A stretch of 64,000 nucleotides of DNA. Source: Pseudeuparius sepicola. Lineage: Eukaryota; Arthropoda; Insecta; Coleoptera; Anthribidae. The DNA is taken from positions 24,147,096 through 24,211,095 of the forward strand of contig OY987308.1 in assembly GCA_963920635.1 (NCBI GenBank). The letters are read 5' to 3'. The position numbers and the translations under genes were made by a program. This document shows positions 1-12,960 of this stretch, in pieces (within the stretch, counting starts at the first letter, position 1; each line of letters begins with the position of its first letter). A model generated the notes under the pieces. The model worked only from the letters and a program-made list of their open reading frames with translations, was not told the origin of the DNA and ran no database searches.

Positions 1-1050
1 CTTTCTAGTTTTGACGCGGGGTATGCCAAGCGCGCGCTCGTATTTTGTATAACAATACGGGTAGATTAAACTTGCAGTTTTGACAGACATAAACATGTAC
101 AGTAAATTGTTCACAAATGCGGTGTTCGGGAACGACGTGATTCATTTCATCATTCATCTGTTCAAAGTCGACCGAGACGTATTCAGATGCCGAGAAACAA
201 ATTTTTGAAAATTCCGATTTTGTCGATAGAAAAATTTCACGATTTTCTAAACCTTGTCACTGCGTCCGGATTAAGCGTAATTCTACCGCGAAATGGAACA
301 TTTCCTAAGTAAATCGAGCAATTATTTTTTTCGAAAATTCGACCCCTATATTTTGGAGGTGTTTGACAATTTTGGACATTAAATACGAAATCTCGGAAAC
401 GACTGGACGAAATCGAATTTAACCTTTATCTCCGTCATCTACTGGTCCAACTACGTCGGAAAGACCTATTTGGCATTTGGAAACTTCCAAGTTCAATTTC
501 GACCGGATTTTCGGTATCTACGGGCCAAACTGCGTCGGATAAGCCTGTTTCCGGCTGATGTAAATTTTTTCGGCGCAAATAGCCTTCAAAGTTGAATCGA
601 AAGTGAAAACAATGATTTTTGAAAATTAAAACTACGTGTTTTTAATTATGAGAAACTTTCTGATATGAAATCTTTCCCTATCTCTCTGAAGTATCCGGCG
701 ATGTGGAAATAATCGCTAGAGAGTGGCCGCTTTACTATCGCCAACAAGAAAAAAACAAGCGATATCTCCAGCGGTAGGAAACTAATCCACAAAACTATCT
801 AACCGTTCCCGATAGCTCCAGTCCTAATCTAGCCACATTAAAGATCGGCCCGGCGACGACGTCTCAAATCGTTCGTGGAAGCCGAAAAAGTCGCTGCCGG
901 CTCCCGTCTATCGGCCTGTTAAAGCCGATTCCCCATATCTCCGCCCGACAACCATGCATCAGTGTCATTATCTGCTCTTCTGGGATGTTGGGCTTCCCGG
1001 ATGCACCCGATAACGGCAGCGACCGGAACGCGCGATCCGAAATTGGGATT
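1..1050. other. Intergenic, no gene seen
   Basis: No reading frame with recognisable protein features, no tRNA-like boxes and no clear repeat structure were seen. The sequence is moderately AT-rich and becomes CpG-richer after about 840. Confidence 0.5.
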
Positions 1051-1063
1051 TGATACCGGTACC

Positions 1064-1092
1064 GGCCCCGGGACGGCACCCTGGGGCACACC
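1064..1092 (-). pseudogene. RT motif-B footprint
   Basis: Read on the minus strand this short block encodes G-V-P-Q-G-A-V-P-G-P, the motif-B signature of non-LTR reverse transcriptases. No other RT motif is visible on either side. It is one of many such footprints in the window. Confidence 0.4.
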
Positions 1093-1182
1093 TTCGCGGT
1101 GACACTACCAGAACGTCCCGCGGCCGCGAACTTAATTTATCGAAATGCATCGCGGCCACCGCACGGCGATTTATCATCGCCG

Positions 1183-1757
1183 CAATAATGATGGTGGTGT
1201 GCAACTCGGATTCCGTGGTTAATGATTGGTAATAAATCGCCGGGGTCGGTTATCGGTTGATGTTTCGAATAGCGCCGAGGCCTCCGGCGCATATACCGGT
1301 GTGCCTCGGGGGTCCGTTTTGGGGCCCCTTCCGGTAAGGCCACGAACAGAGTAAACTATAGGATTGAATGGCTGAATGATTCTTATTATACAAAATGCCA
1401 AAACACCTAGGATAGGTAGAATGTCGAATGATGGTGGTGAATGATGGTGGTGGTAAATGAATGGTGGTGGTGAATGAATGATGGTGGTGAATGAATGATG
1501 GTGGTGAATGAATGATGGTGGTGGTGAATGAATGATGGTGGTGGTGAATGATGGTGGTGTGCAACTCGGATTCCGTGGTTAATGATTGGTAATAAATCGC
1601 CGGGGTCGGTTATCGGTTGATGTTTCGAATAGCGCCGAGGCCTCCGGCGCATATACCGGTGTGCCTCGGGGGTTCGTTTTGGGGCCCCAGAGTAAACTAT
1701 AGGATTGAATGAATGAATGGCTGAATGATTCCTATCATACAAAATGCCAAAACACCA
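1183..1757. repeat. Direct duplication around a trinucleotide-rich minisatellite
   Basis: A block of about 130 bp (1198-1327) recurs almost unchanged at 1558-1687, and the following block (1345-1410) recurs at 1689-1757. Between the two copies (about 1434-1557) lies a minisatellite built of ATGGTGGTG and AATGA words. Each copy contains a plus-strand RT motif-B footprint (G-V-P-R-G, then S-V-L-G-P or F-V-L-G-P) at 1298-1327 and 1658-1687. The arrangement looks like unequal exchange or slippage seeded by the GGT-rich words that precede each copy. Confidence 0.75.
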
Positions 1758-1858
1758 GTTTGATCTACAAACTTTTTTATTTGGAGGCCTTATAAGATAC
1801 AGGGTGTTAAATTTTTAAAAACATGTTATGTTGTATTTACTTAATATTTGCCAAACCA

Positions 1859-2220
1859 TAGTAAAATCGAGCAACTCTTACGCCTGGCGTAAACAAGAGC
1901 ACGTGAGTTGAAATGTTCGCCAGGGCCGCACTGAGGCACGACCTTTATTTAATGTTAGTTTTACAATGGTTTACATCAAAATATTTGGGAAAATAATTAG
2001 TGGCTTGATTAAAATGGTCCAAAACATCGATAAAATTATTTGTGGCAGTGTCTAAATAGCTAAAAACAACAAGGTAAAACCGCGTAACTACACTTTTGCG
2101 ATCGAGTACGTCCCGGTTGCCGACTCGGGTGAAACTTTAAAGCCTACCGACCAATCGCGGATCGTCATTGAACACGTGGTTTTATTTACGCCAGGCGTAC
2201 GGATTGCTCGATTTTAGTAT
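1859..2220. mobile_element. MITE with ~45-bp terminal inverted repeats
   Basis: The left end (from TAAAATCGAGCAA at about 1862) and the right end (the reverse complement ending near 2217) match for roughly 45 bp with a few mismatches. The shared stretch includes the internal palindrome ACGCCTGGCGT at both ends. No transposase frame lies between them, so this is a short non-autonomous DNA element. The superfamily is uncertain; a TA duplication is possible. Confidence 0.6.
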
Positions 2221-2238
2221 AGTTGAGTTATTTAAGTC

Positions 2239-3215
2239 GTAACCAGTGGCAGAGAAGTGGGTAATAAGTTCAATTATTTTTAGAAAAAAAATGAATCACT
2301 TTGTATAGTAATAAAATGTATTATTTTTTTTAATTGCAAACAAAAATGTCCTCTTGGTATTTTTTTGTATGTGTTATGGTTTAATGGCAAATTTAATTTT
2401 TTGCATTATTTCAGGGTATTCCTAAAAAATTAACTAAAATATTTGCTCCATAAATAAGACTCAAAGTAACTTTTTCGAATAAACTTACCTATTTAAGGCT
2501 ATACTTTTAAAGATACAGTGCAACTTTGTAAGTAACTTTTACCAATAAACTTATTCTAAAAATAGTATATTACATAGCGAGAGTTGTAAACAGCTTATTA
2601 CGTATGAGTGGAAAAGTTGCGCACGAGCCGCGCAGCGGCGAGTGCTGTAATTCCACGAGTATGTAATAAGCTTACAACTCGAGTTTTATATTATAATTTT
2701 TCTTCGACGAAAGAAAAACTATTATAATAGATAAGCTATACTTCTGATTAACTGACAGGTAACAATTAGTATGTTGGTTAGTTGCCATGGTGACGCGGAT
2801 GCCGCGCTAACAAGGCACCCGTGATAATTGCGTTTTAATTAAGAACAGATACGTAATTTTTTTTATTACGTGTCAGTCATTACGTGTCAGTGTTCGTAAC
2901 AATGGACTTACTTATAACCTAAACCGTTACTTACTGGCATAGGAGTAGAAAAAGTTACTTTATTTAATGTAACCAACCCAACTTTTTCTACTTTGATCTT
3001 ACGAGCAAATTTTTTAGTAAATTTTTCAAAAATATTCTGAAATAATACAAAAAATCAAATTTGCCGTGAAACCATGACACATACGAAAAAATTGCCAAGA
3101 GGACCTTTCTGTTTACAATTAAAATTTACCTATATAAAAATCAATAAATTTTATTACTATACAAGGTACAATTCGTTTATTTGTAACAAAAATAATAGCA
3201 AACAAGTTAGTAATA
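2239..3215. mobile_element. Foldback element with a central hairpin
   Basis: Arms of roughly 250 bp (about 2258-2515 and 2935-3215) are inverted copies of each other. The centre (2581-2690) is itself a palindrome with a GC-rich tip, and the loop-side sequence contains GAGCCGCGCAGCGGCGAG. Related copies occur at 22880-23080 and, split by a later insertion, at 24800-26390. No coding capacity was found. Confidence 0.65.
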
Positions 3216-5030
3216 AGCACAATACAAAAATTTAAAAAATATTCCAGTTGAATAAATTGAAGGGTGCACAAGACACCCTAACATACTCTTAAATAATTTT
3301 TGACTATCAATTGTTTCCATGGCTAGCTAGATTTCGGAAAATGATTAGAAAAAATTCCATGTTTTTTTTACATGTTTGACCCTGTAGATTGAACAGTAAG
3401 AGATACAAAAAATCTTTTCCTATAAAAGTTGTTGAGAATGATAGGGACTACATGTATGTTTCCGGGAAAATAATATCTATGACGTCACAGCGGCTATTTT
3501 TCCAAACATAAAGAGCTAATTTTCGGTTTTAATTGGACCTTAGTATGTCCCATTTAAGAACCCCTTTTACAAATATTATTTTGAGCTTTCGTGTTCCAGC
3601 TGTAGGACGTCGAGTTTCGTTCACCCTGTACATATTTCCTTCGTATTTTGTAATTCACAAATGTATCTAATTATGATTCAAATAGTGACGAACACTGTTA
3701 GATCAGCATAGACCCGTTGGACCGTCCCGTCGCGACGTTGCCACATGTCTGTTCGTGGCTTGAAGTTGTTTCGGTTCCAATGGCCTCTAGACTTTTTCCC
3801 GTCGCGGCCACAATTAAAACAAAACCCCAAGCGCTGGAACAATAGAGCCACGCGAAAAATCGTCGATATTCATCGGCGTTCTCTCTCCCTCTCTCTCTCG
3901 CTGCCCTTCTTTATTACCATATTGTGTACCAGAATGAGTTTTAGATCTTATAAAGCGGGCGCGAAAAAACGCAATTTAATTTATAGCCCGTTTGTTGGTG
4001 CCGCGAACAATGCACCGGAGCAGTACCTTAATGGGTGCTATTCAGACGGTGGTACCATTGTGGTGTGGTACCCTTGATATACGCGCCCGTCTAATTGGTG
4101 TGACAATACCGGCGGGTGAAAAATCCGAATTTACCGGCGCGGTCCTGAAAAGAATCTAACTGGGAACCCCGGGGGACGGGTACGGGTACTATATCAAAAT
4201 TACGCCGCGGTCTATGCAAATGGACCGATAAATTCAAGCCGTGCCGGGGCAGTATTTTAGCCTAATTAGCCTCGCTTTTACCGAGTGGAAGTAGTACAAT
4301 GGTTCGATTTTATCGACTGCATCGATGCCGCGGTACTTTCTTGGAAAGTACCACATGGTACTGGTCGGAAAAAAATATGAGAATTAAGGGGGGTGATACC
4401 CTGTACCCACAACTTCACCAATGGTTGCAAAACAACAAAACGTTACTTAGGTAGCGGTACCGTGCCGAACACCAACTGGAACCTCGTCGCCCGGTGACAT
4501 TTCGTGTCCTCGTTTCTCAGCCCGTTCTTATCAGCAACAGGGAGGGGAAAAAAACTTAATGGTGGTGGCATTAATAAATGGTTCTAGCAGGTAGGCCATT
4601 TAGAGCTGCGGACAGGTGGAGAAAATTGATTATGCCGCGTCGCCTGGGTTCTTCAGAGCGTTAAAATGCCAGATAAGACAACGGCCGAGGCTCATCATTA
4701 TGGATAATTGTGTTTTTTACACCTGGGGAAAGGTTTCGCGACACACAGCGAATATTGGAGATGTCTACGACACTTTTAGCGACTAGCAACATACCACAAC
4801 ACCGAATCGGAACAAATATTTTTGTTTAGGTGTATGGGCGGGTTCCGTTTTTCTCGCATACCCGCACGTTTCGTGTCACATTGTTCAAAATTAGGTATTA
4901 CACTAATACCGATGAATAAAGAACTCCAGGAAGGAGCAAATTTGGGCCCGGGACAGTCTCTGGATAATGGCGGGATACCGTTTCCGTTTTTACAGTGGCG
5001 CGCACCTTTGAATTGTTTCTAAAAACTAAT
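3216..5030. other. Intergenic, no gene seen
   Basis: Open frames at 3745-4077 and 4822-5022 show no recognisable domain. The segment at about 3700-3760 resembles 57630-57690 (both contain GCATAGACCCGTTG), so it is part of a dispersed repeat. A perfect CRE palindrome TGACGTCA sits at 3479-3486. Confidence 0.4.
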
Positions 5031-5238
5031 CGAGGCAGACATCCTCATTTTTCGTGAAATCAACACCTACAATACAAGCAAAAAATTATAAGGCACGTTT
5101 ATGTCTTTAAGTTTAGGAATCCTTGATATCACAGCAATTCTAATTTTAAATTTCCAATAATTATGAACAAGTAGGTACCTACACAAACGCCTATGCCACT
5201 TTGGTGCATGGCCGCAAAAGTTAATTTAAATTACAATT

Positions 5239-5868
5239 AAATGCCAAATTATAGTAATAATTATTTATAATTTGCAAGTATATTAACGCTTTGGAAAACA
5301 AAATGGGCTATTTTAAGATTTCAGGGAAAATGAAGAAGGGAAATTAAGAGAAATGAGAAATTTTAAATAGTAACATATAGGTAATAAACTACGTCAAATT
5401 TATTGTTTGAAATTTAATTATTATTGAAAACGGATAGATTTCTATATATTTTTTGTGGGGGTTATTTAAAAACGAAATTTATTATGACATACCGGAAAAT
5501 GTAGAAACACTGAAAGGTAGAATTCGGGAAGAAATCCTCATATTACATACTGTCAATTTTATCGTTTACTCAATAAACAGAAAGTTAGTAGCAAATATCA
5601 ATAAATTCATTGAGCAAGATGGAGACCATGTGGTGCATTTGTAATAAGTATATCCTTTTTCTAAATGTTATTGTCGTTTTCAATAAAAATTAAATTTTAA
5701 ACAATAAATCTGACGAAGTTTATTAACTATGTTACTATTTAAAATTTCTCATTTCTCTCAATTTTTCTTCATCATTTTTCTATGAAATCTTAAAATAGCC
5801 CGTTTTGTTTTCCAAAACGTGAATATACTTGCAAACTGTCAATAATTATTACTATAATTTGGCATTTG
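5239..5868 (+). mobile_element. Tc1/mariner-like element with long inverted repeats
   Basis: Sequence at about 5239-5440 is repeated in inverted orientation at about 5680-5868, giving arms near 200 bp around a short coding relic (5453-5644). The element looks deleted internally, retaining only the 3' end of a transposase frame. Flanking sequence at about 5130-5240 also has an inverted relative at 55030-55160. Confidence 0.55.
5453..5644 (+). pseudogene. Tc1/mariner-type transposase C-terminal fragment
   Basis: About 63 codons are open up to the stop codon at 5642. The frame begins W-G-L-F-K-N-E-I-Y, runs through a helix with L-K-x-R-I, and ends with I-x-x-x-G-D-H-V-V-H-L. This layout resembles the C-terminal tail of insect Tc1/mariner (IS630-type) transposases, where a W-x-x-x-K-x-x-(V/I)-Y stretch precedes a terminal G-x-H-x-x-H-L. 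The DDE catalytic core is missing, so it cannot be active. The assignment is from recalled family pattern and the inverted-repeat context, not from a search. Confidence 0.5.
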
Positions 5869-6031
5869 TCTTCCATGGCAACCTATGACCCAAGGAATAA
5901 TCCCTCACAAAAAAGCTCAGTTCTGAACAAACGGTTGGAGCGAACATAATATGACATATTATATACTTTGTTGGAATCGGAAAATGCGTAGAATTCAATA
6001 ATCCATAAATATATAGTGTTACTTAATGATA

Positions 6032-7176
6032 GGCCGTAATTTCAAGGGCGAATTCCTGAACCAATTTTAAGTATAAAAGTTAATGTAAACATGTGTCCTA
6101 AAAAGTCTGGTTTTCAAGATACAGGGTGTCAAACTTTTTTTAAAAAATCTTATTTTCAACAACATTTTATTAATCCATTAGCCGATTTTGTTTAAATCTG
6201 GCAATGTTATTTACGGTAGAGAGGGGTTAATTATGCTCTAAGTAGATTCAAACTATTAAGTCCAGTGGCGTCCCGGGGGGCACCGTGACCAATATTTTTG
6301 AAAGAAAAATGTGCGCCACTGACTTTTTTAAAACTTTTATATTTATTAAGGCATTAAGCATTAAGGAATTAAGAATACAACTTTTTGGTCTCTTGAATTT
6401 TTTTCGTATCTGGCTTCGTTTTCGAGAGAAAAAAATAAAAAGCACTTTATTGCATGTCATTGCTTTGTTGTTGCATTGCTGCTTTCTCGAAAACAAAGCA
6501 AGATACAAACAAGATTCAAGAAACCAAAAAGTTGTATTCTTAGTTGCTTAATTCGAAAAAATATAAAAGTTTTAAAAAAGTCAGCGGCGCACATTTTCTT
6601 ATTCTCAAAAATATTGGTTAAGGGACGCCACTGGACTTGATAATAATCATAATCTACTTTTCGCATTAAGCAACTAAAAATACAACTTTTTGGTCTCTTG
6701 AATCTTGTTCGTATCTTGCTTCGTTTTCGAGAAAGCAGCAATGCAACAACAAAGCAATGACATGGAATAAAATGGTTTTTATTTTTTCTCTCGAAAACGA
6801 AGCCAGATACGAAAAAAATTCAAGAGACCAAAAAGTTGTATTCTTAGTTGCTTAATGCGAGAAATATACAAAAGTTGTAAAAAAAGTCAGTGGCGCACTT
6901 TTTTTTTTCAAAAATATTGGTCACGGTGCCCCCAGGGACGCCACTGGACTTAATAATTTGAATCTACTTAGGGCTAAATTAACCCCTCTCTACCGTAAAT
7001 AATATTGCCAGATTTAAACAAAATCGGCTAAAGGATTATTAAAATGTTGTTGAAAAAAGATTTTTTTTAAAAAGTTTGACACCCTGAATCTTGAAAACCA
7101 GACTTTTTAGGGCACATGTTTATATGAACTTTTATACTTAAAATTGGTTCAGAAATTCGTCTTTGAAATTACGGCC
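6032..7176. mobile_element. Large palindromic (foldback) element
   Basis: The left half (from GGCCGTAATTTCAA at 6032) and the right half (ending in its complement at 7176) are inverted copies over roughly 500 bp each, meeting near 6600. Shared inner landmarks include GACGCCACTGGACTT and CAGATTTAAACAAAATCGGC. The same inner sequence recurs at about 14070-14220, so this element and the one at 13655-14386 belong to one family. Frames on both strands are mirror images of the arms and not genes. Confidence 0.75.
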
Positions 7177-8540
7177 AATAAACAGCCTGTATAAGGTGTT
7201 TCATTAAAAAAAAGTTATGTCTGTCACGGTTTTCTAGCACACACTGTATAAGGTCCAACAGCGTCACAATAAACTTTGTATTAGTAGGTATCTAGAACTT
7301 TTGTAAAAAAGCTTTTTTCTAACCTCTAAAACTTACAAGTTAAGGGGGGGGGTGTAAATTTATAATGAACCACCCTGACCAGGCAACAATATACCTACAG
7401 AAAATTAAAGAAATTAATTGACTTGACTCGCCCATGAAGTTTGGGACGACCGACTGTCATTTGTTTTCTATATATTGACGTAAAGCAAACAATATAATAT
7501 ACTAACAACATTTACGGTCTATATTTTTATTGTTCGAATTGAAAATGCAACAGAAAAACAACATGGCGACGAAAGTGGCGCGAAAAAAGAGCACCAAGCC
7601 CACATAAATCTACCCGTATAGACAATACTCAACGGCGCGCCGTGCCCCTAATTGACTTATCAAAGACACACGTCCCATCGTGACAATTAACTCGGGCCGA
7701 GACCGCTTCTTGCAAATTCCAGCGCCCGCTGCTGAAGACATAGCTCCATCCTCCTTCTTCCCGCCGAACGGGGTTACCGCAAGACAGAGACGGGAGATAT
7801 CGGCGAGATTGAACCGAGCCGATAAGTCAGAGCCGGGCGTTGCGGAGTAACTTACACTTAATTAGACGGTGATCTGTTAAGGATGAAGAAGTGGAAAATA
7901 AGAAAATGGGGAGCGGGGATCGGAAACAAAGTTTTATTGTGACATATGCGCGAGTCGAACGAAAATAGATGTTTATAATTTAGTATCTATTACACAGAGG
8001 CGTTGCCCAACGTGAAATCGTGTTATTTGGCTTCGTGTTCTCGCTATTATAGAAACACCGGACTAATGCGTACTCTCATTAGCGACTGGCAGTATTTTGG
8101 AAACCGGGGATTATATAACGAAATTTTCAACAAACTAGCCACGGCGTTATTTGACCTTTGCATCTAGGTATAACAATACGCGAAGAACATCCGTGGTGTC
8201 ACCACGAAAAAAAGTCGATCACATTCTTTATTATTAACAAAATTTCTGGCAAGCGTCTTCAAAACGATTTCGTATTTCCAGAAATACTCGGAGAAAAATA
8301 AAAATAAACGCGCCAGCAGGTGACACAAGTGTTCTAACACAAGCGTTCCGTTCTTAGGCAACACGAGAGTCGATTTTGTGAAATTTCAAGCCTCATTAAA
8401 TTGTAAAGAGCCAGGTCTAAAGCCTTTCGTAACGCTTGTCGTCGTATTTGGGGATTTTGACACGGTCCACTTGGCACGATGCTTAGGGGCTTTCAATATT
8501 TTTGTGGGCCTATTAGGTCTATATCTACGTTTAGTGTTTT
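7177..8540. other. Intergenic, no gene seen
   Basis: This holds a fragment of a dispersed repeat near 7180-7400, then single-copy-looking sequence. Small frames at 8164-8572 show no recognisable domain. Confidence 0.4.
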
Positions 8541-8542
8541 TT

Positions 8543-10440
8543 TGCCAGTGTTTAAAGATGAAGTTTCTCTAATTCAGTAGATTCAATATTCTAGATAGAA
8601 TTTTTTTTCCAAAATGAAAAGAGATACCAAAATTGCCTTTTGCTTAGAAATAATATTTGCAAATTAAGTACGTTAAGTACCTATTTTTGCAAGTGATCAA
8701 AAACCAAGTTTCTCTAATTCTCTAGATTCCGTATTCTAGATATAAAAAAATATTTTTCCAAAATGAAAAGAGATACCAAAATTGCCTTTAGAGCACTAAA
8801 TTCAGCTAATGTTTGTTGCTTAGATAATATTTGCAAAATTTTCAAGTTGCGTTTAGTATTTTTTACAAGTGTTCAAAAATAAAGTTTAACTCATTCTCTA
8901 GATTCAGTATCTAGATATAAAAAAATATTTTTTCCAAAATGAAAAGAGATACCAAAATTGCCTTTGCAGCAGTAAATTCGGCTAATGTTAGTTGCTTATA
9001 GGGATAATATTTCCAAATTTTTCTAGCTATGCTTCAAAAACAAAGTTTATCTAATTCTTTAGATTCAATATTCTAGATAGAAAAAATATATTCTTTCAAA
9101 ATGAAAAGAGATACCAAAATTGTTTTTTTACAAGCGTTCAAAAATAAAGTTTCTCTAATTCTGTAGATTCAATATTCTAGATAGAAAAAATATATTTGTC
9201 CAAAATGAAAAGAGATACCAAAATTGCCTTTCGCTTAGTATTTTTGATATAGTATATAGTTTGATATAGTATTTTTGACAAGTGTTCAAAAATAAAGTTT
9301 ATCTAATTCTCTAGGTTCAGTATTCCAGATATAAAAAAATATTTTTCCAAAATGAAAAGAGATACCAAAACTGCCTTTACAGCAGTAAATTCGGCTAATG
9401 TTAGTTGCTTAGGGATAATATTTCCAAATTTTTCTAGCTACGTTTAGTATTTTTTACCAGTGTTCAAAAATTAAGTTTATCTAAGTCTCTAGATTCAGTA
9501 TTCTAGATATAAAAAATATTTTTCCAAAATGAAGAGATACCAAAATTGCCTTTGCAGCAGTACATTCGGCTAATGTTAGTTGCTTAGGGATAATATTTCC
9601 AAATTTTTCAAGCTACGTTTAGTATTTTTTACAAGTGTTCAAAAATTAAGTTTATCTAAGTCTAGATTCAGTATTCTAGATATAAAAAATATTTTTCCAA
9701 AATGAAGAGATACCAAAATTCCCTTTGCAGCAGTACATTCGGCTAATGTTAGTTGCTTAGGGATAATATTTCCAAATTTTTCAAGCTACGTTTAGTATTT
9801 TTTACAAGTGTTCAAAAATTAAGTTTATCTAAGTCTCTAGATTCAGTATTCTAGATATAAAAAATATTTTTCCAAAATGAAGAGATACAAAAATTGCCTT
9901 TGCAGCAGTACATTCGGCTAATGTTAGTTGCTTAGGGATAATATTTCCAAATTTGTCAAGCTACGTTTAGTATTTTTTTACAAGTGTTCAAAAATAAAGT
10001 TTATCTAATTCTCCAGATTCAATATTCTAGATAGAAAAAATATATTCTTCCAAAATGAAAACAGATACCAAAATTGCCTTTAGAGCATTAAATTCAGCTA
10101 GTGTTAGTTGCTTAGATATTTGAAAATTTTTAAAGCTACGTTTAGTATTTTTTACAAGTGTTCAAAAATAAATAATTCTTTAGATTCCATATTCTAGCGG
10201 GAAAAAAATCTAAAACGAGAGGACATACCAAAATAGCTTTTATAGCGCCAAATTAAGCGATGTTAGTTGCTTAGGGATATTCTTTGCAAAATTTTCAAGC
10301 TACGTTTACTAGGATCTAGGAAAAATATTTCTCTACATCTAAAAGAGACTTCAACGTTCATATTTTGTTAATATATTTCTAAAGGGCTTCAAAAATTTCA
10401 AAAATTCCCTCTCTTAAACGAAATTGACTCTATATATATA
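8543..10440. repeat. Degenerate ~180-bp satellite, block 1
   Basis: Around eleven diverged copies are present of a unit containing AAAGTTTCTCTAATTCT, TAGATTCAATATTCTAGATA, AATGAAAAGAGATACCAAAA and GCTAATGTTAGTTGCTTAGG, spaced about 100-180 bp apart. The block ends in a non-repeated tail (about 10310-10440: GGATCTAGGAAAAATATTTC and onward) that is also found at the end of block 2. Confidence 0.8.
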
Positions 10441-11040
10441 GTCAATTTAGTATGATGAATAGTATACTATTTTTTTGAAGGGCTCAACACCAACAGGGTG
10501 TAACACAAAAATTGGGGAACAGCGTGTTCTAGAGTTAAAACTTCTTCATAAAATTGTTGAAAAAAAAAACAGTAAATTCTTCTGTCAATATTGCCCATAA
10601 TTTCCGTTACACTCCGTGTATTAGCGACCACATTTCGCAGATCCTTGTTCGGTATTCCGTCCGCAGGGTCGCCTTTTTCAATTTCGAACTGTCGGCGCAT
10701 AGATGGAACCCCAAGTTTACGAGTTACTCCATCCCGACCAAATTCCCCATAACTCATCGTTGCCGTGTTATACATGTTTAAAAGTGGGTTCGCCTGGAGG
10801 TACCCAGGGGTACCGGGGCCGCACCCTGAACCACCGCGGGCGACCCGCGGACGAGTGGTACCTGCAGGTTCGGCCATTGTCCTCGGCCGGGTTCCATATA
10901 ACGACGGGCGAACCCGGCTTCGGTGCCCTGCTATAATAAAGAGCTATTTACGGGGAAAATCTTTGGGCAAACTTAGATTGTTTTCAAAACATGTTTCTTA
11001 TTTTTGTATACTTTGTTTGGGACTTTACAGCTTACAGTTT
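10441..11040. other. GC-richer spacer between satellite blocks
   Basis: A 600-bp stretch, GC-rich at 10680-10930, separates the two satellite blocks. A minus-strand frame of 136 codons (10467-10877) is open here, but I recognise no domain in it, and its GC-rich half is open on the other strand as well. No gene is called. Confidence 0.4.
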
Positions 11041-12960
11041 ACAGAGATACCAAAATTGCCTTTACATAAATTATTGTGAGCATATTTGCAAAGTGTTCAA
11101 AAATAAAGTTTGTCTAATTCTTTAGATTCGATATTATTTTAGCTAGAGAAAATATTTTTCCAAAACGAAAAGAGATAGCAAAATTGCTTTTATAGCATCA
11201 AATTCAACTAATGTTAGGAGCTTAGGAATAATATTTGCAAATTTTTCAAGCTACGTTTATTATTTTTTACAAGTGTTCAAGAATAAAGTTTCTTTAATTC
11301 TTTAGATTCAATATTATTGTAGATGGAATTTCCATCATGGAAACAAATATTTTCTAAAACGAAAAGAGATATCAACATTGCATTTATAGCCCTAAATTCA
11401 GCTAATATTCGTTGCTTAAGGATAATATTTGCACGTTTCAAGCTACGTTTAGTATTTTTTAAAAGTGTTCAAAAATGAAGTTTCTCTAATTCTGTAGATT
11501 CAATATTTTAAATAGAAAAGATATAGAGATACAAAAATCGCATTTACAGCACTAAATTCAGCAATGTTAGTTGCTTGGGAATCTTTTTAAATTTTTAAAA
11601 ATAAAGTGTCTCTAATTCTGTACATTCAATATTCTAGATAGAAAAATTTATTTTTCCAAAATGAAAAGACATCCCTACTAAAATTGCCTTTATAGCGCTA
11701 AACTCAGCTAATGTTAGTTGCTTACGGATAATATTTACAAAATTTTGTAGCTACGTTTGGAAGAGTTCCAAAATAAAGTTTCGCTAATTCTGTAGACTCA
11801 ATACTTTATTTAGAAAAAAAAATATTTTTCCAAAATGAAGAGATACTAAACGTATACCTTTATAGCACAAAATTCAGATAATGTTAGTTGCTTAAGGACA
11901 ATATTTGCAAAATTTTAAAGCTAAGTTTAGCATTTTTTATAAGTGTTCAAAAATAAGGTCTCTAATTCTGTAGATTCAATATTCTAGATAGAAAAAAATA
12001 TATTTTTCCAAAACGAAAGGTTTTTATAGCGCTAAATTCAGCTAATGTTAGTTGCTTACAGATAATATTTACAAAATTTTGTAGCTATACGTTTAGTATT
12101 TTTTGGAAGAGTTCAAAAAGAAAGTTTCTCTAATTCTGTAGACTCAATATTTATCTAGAAAAAAAATATATTTTTCCAAAATGAAGAGATACTAAACGTA
12201 CCTTTAGAGCACAAAATTCAGATAATGTTAGTTGCTTAAGGGCAATATTTGCAAAATTTTCAAGTTAAGTTTAGCATTTTTATAAGTGTTTAAAAATAAG
12301 GTCTCTAATTCTGTAGATTCAATATTCTAGATAGAAAAAAATATATTTTTCCAAAACGAAAGGTCATACCAAAATTGCTTTTATAGCGCTACATTCAGCT
12401 AATGTTAGTTGCTTACGGATAATATTTACAAAATTTTGTAGCTACGTTCAGTATTTTTCGGAAGAGTTGAAAAATAAAGCTTCTCTAATTCTGTAGATTC
12501 AACACTTTAGCTAGAAAAAAATATATTTTTCCAAAATGTAGAGACACTAAACGTGGCTTTATTGCACAAAATTCAGCTAATATTAGTTGCTTAAGGGCAA
12601 TATTTGCAAAATTTTCAAGCTAAACTTAGCATTTTTTATAAGTGTTCAAAAATAAGGATCTCTAATTCTGTAGATTCGCTATTCTAGATAGAACAAAAAA
12701 ATTTTTTCCAAAACGAAAGGTCATACTAAAATTGCTTTTATAGCACCAAATTCAGCGATTTTAGTTGCTTAAGGATAATCTTTACAAAATTTTCAAGCTT
12801 GGTTTAGCATTTTTTACCAGGATCTAGGAAAAAATATTTCTCCAAATCTAAAAGAGACTTCAACGTTCTCATTTTGTTAACATTTTTCTACAGAACTTTA
12901 AAAATTTCGTTCCATTTTTCTCCAGCTTTCGTCCTCTCCTAAACCGTTATCAATCTTACC
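11041..12960. repeat. Degenerate ~180-bp satellite, block 2
   Basis: About ten further copies of the same unit occur here, often with a longer GATAATATTTACAAAATTTTG variant. Pairs of units repeat as dimers (for example 11690-12040 resembles 12030-12400 and 12390-12700). The block ends with the same tail (about 12815-12900) that closes block 1, so the two blocks look like copies of one larger array plus its flank. Confidence 0.8.

Noticed and set aside
1250..1564. His-rich minus-strand frame
   Set aside because: It is produced by the ATGGTGGTG minisatellite, not a gene.
10467..10877. 136-codon minus-strand frame between satellite blocks
   Set aside because: No recognisable domain, no splice partners, and the overlapping plus-strand frames are equally open.
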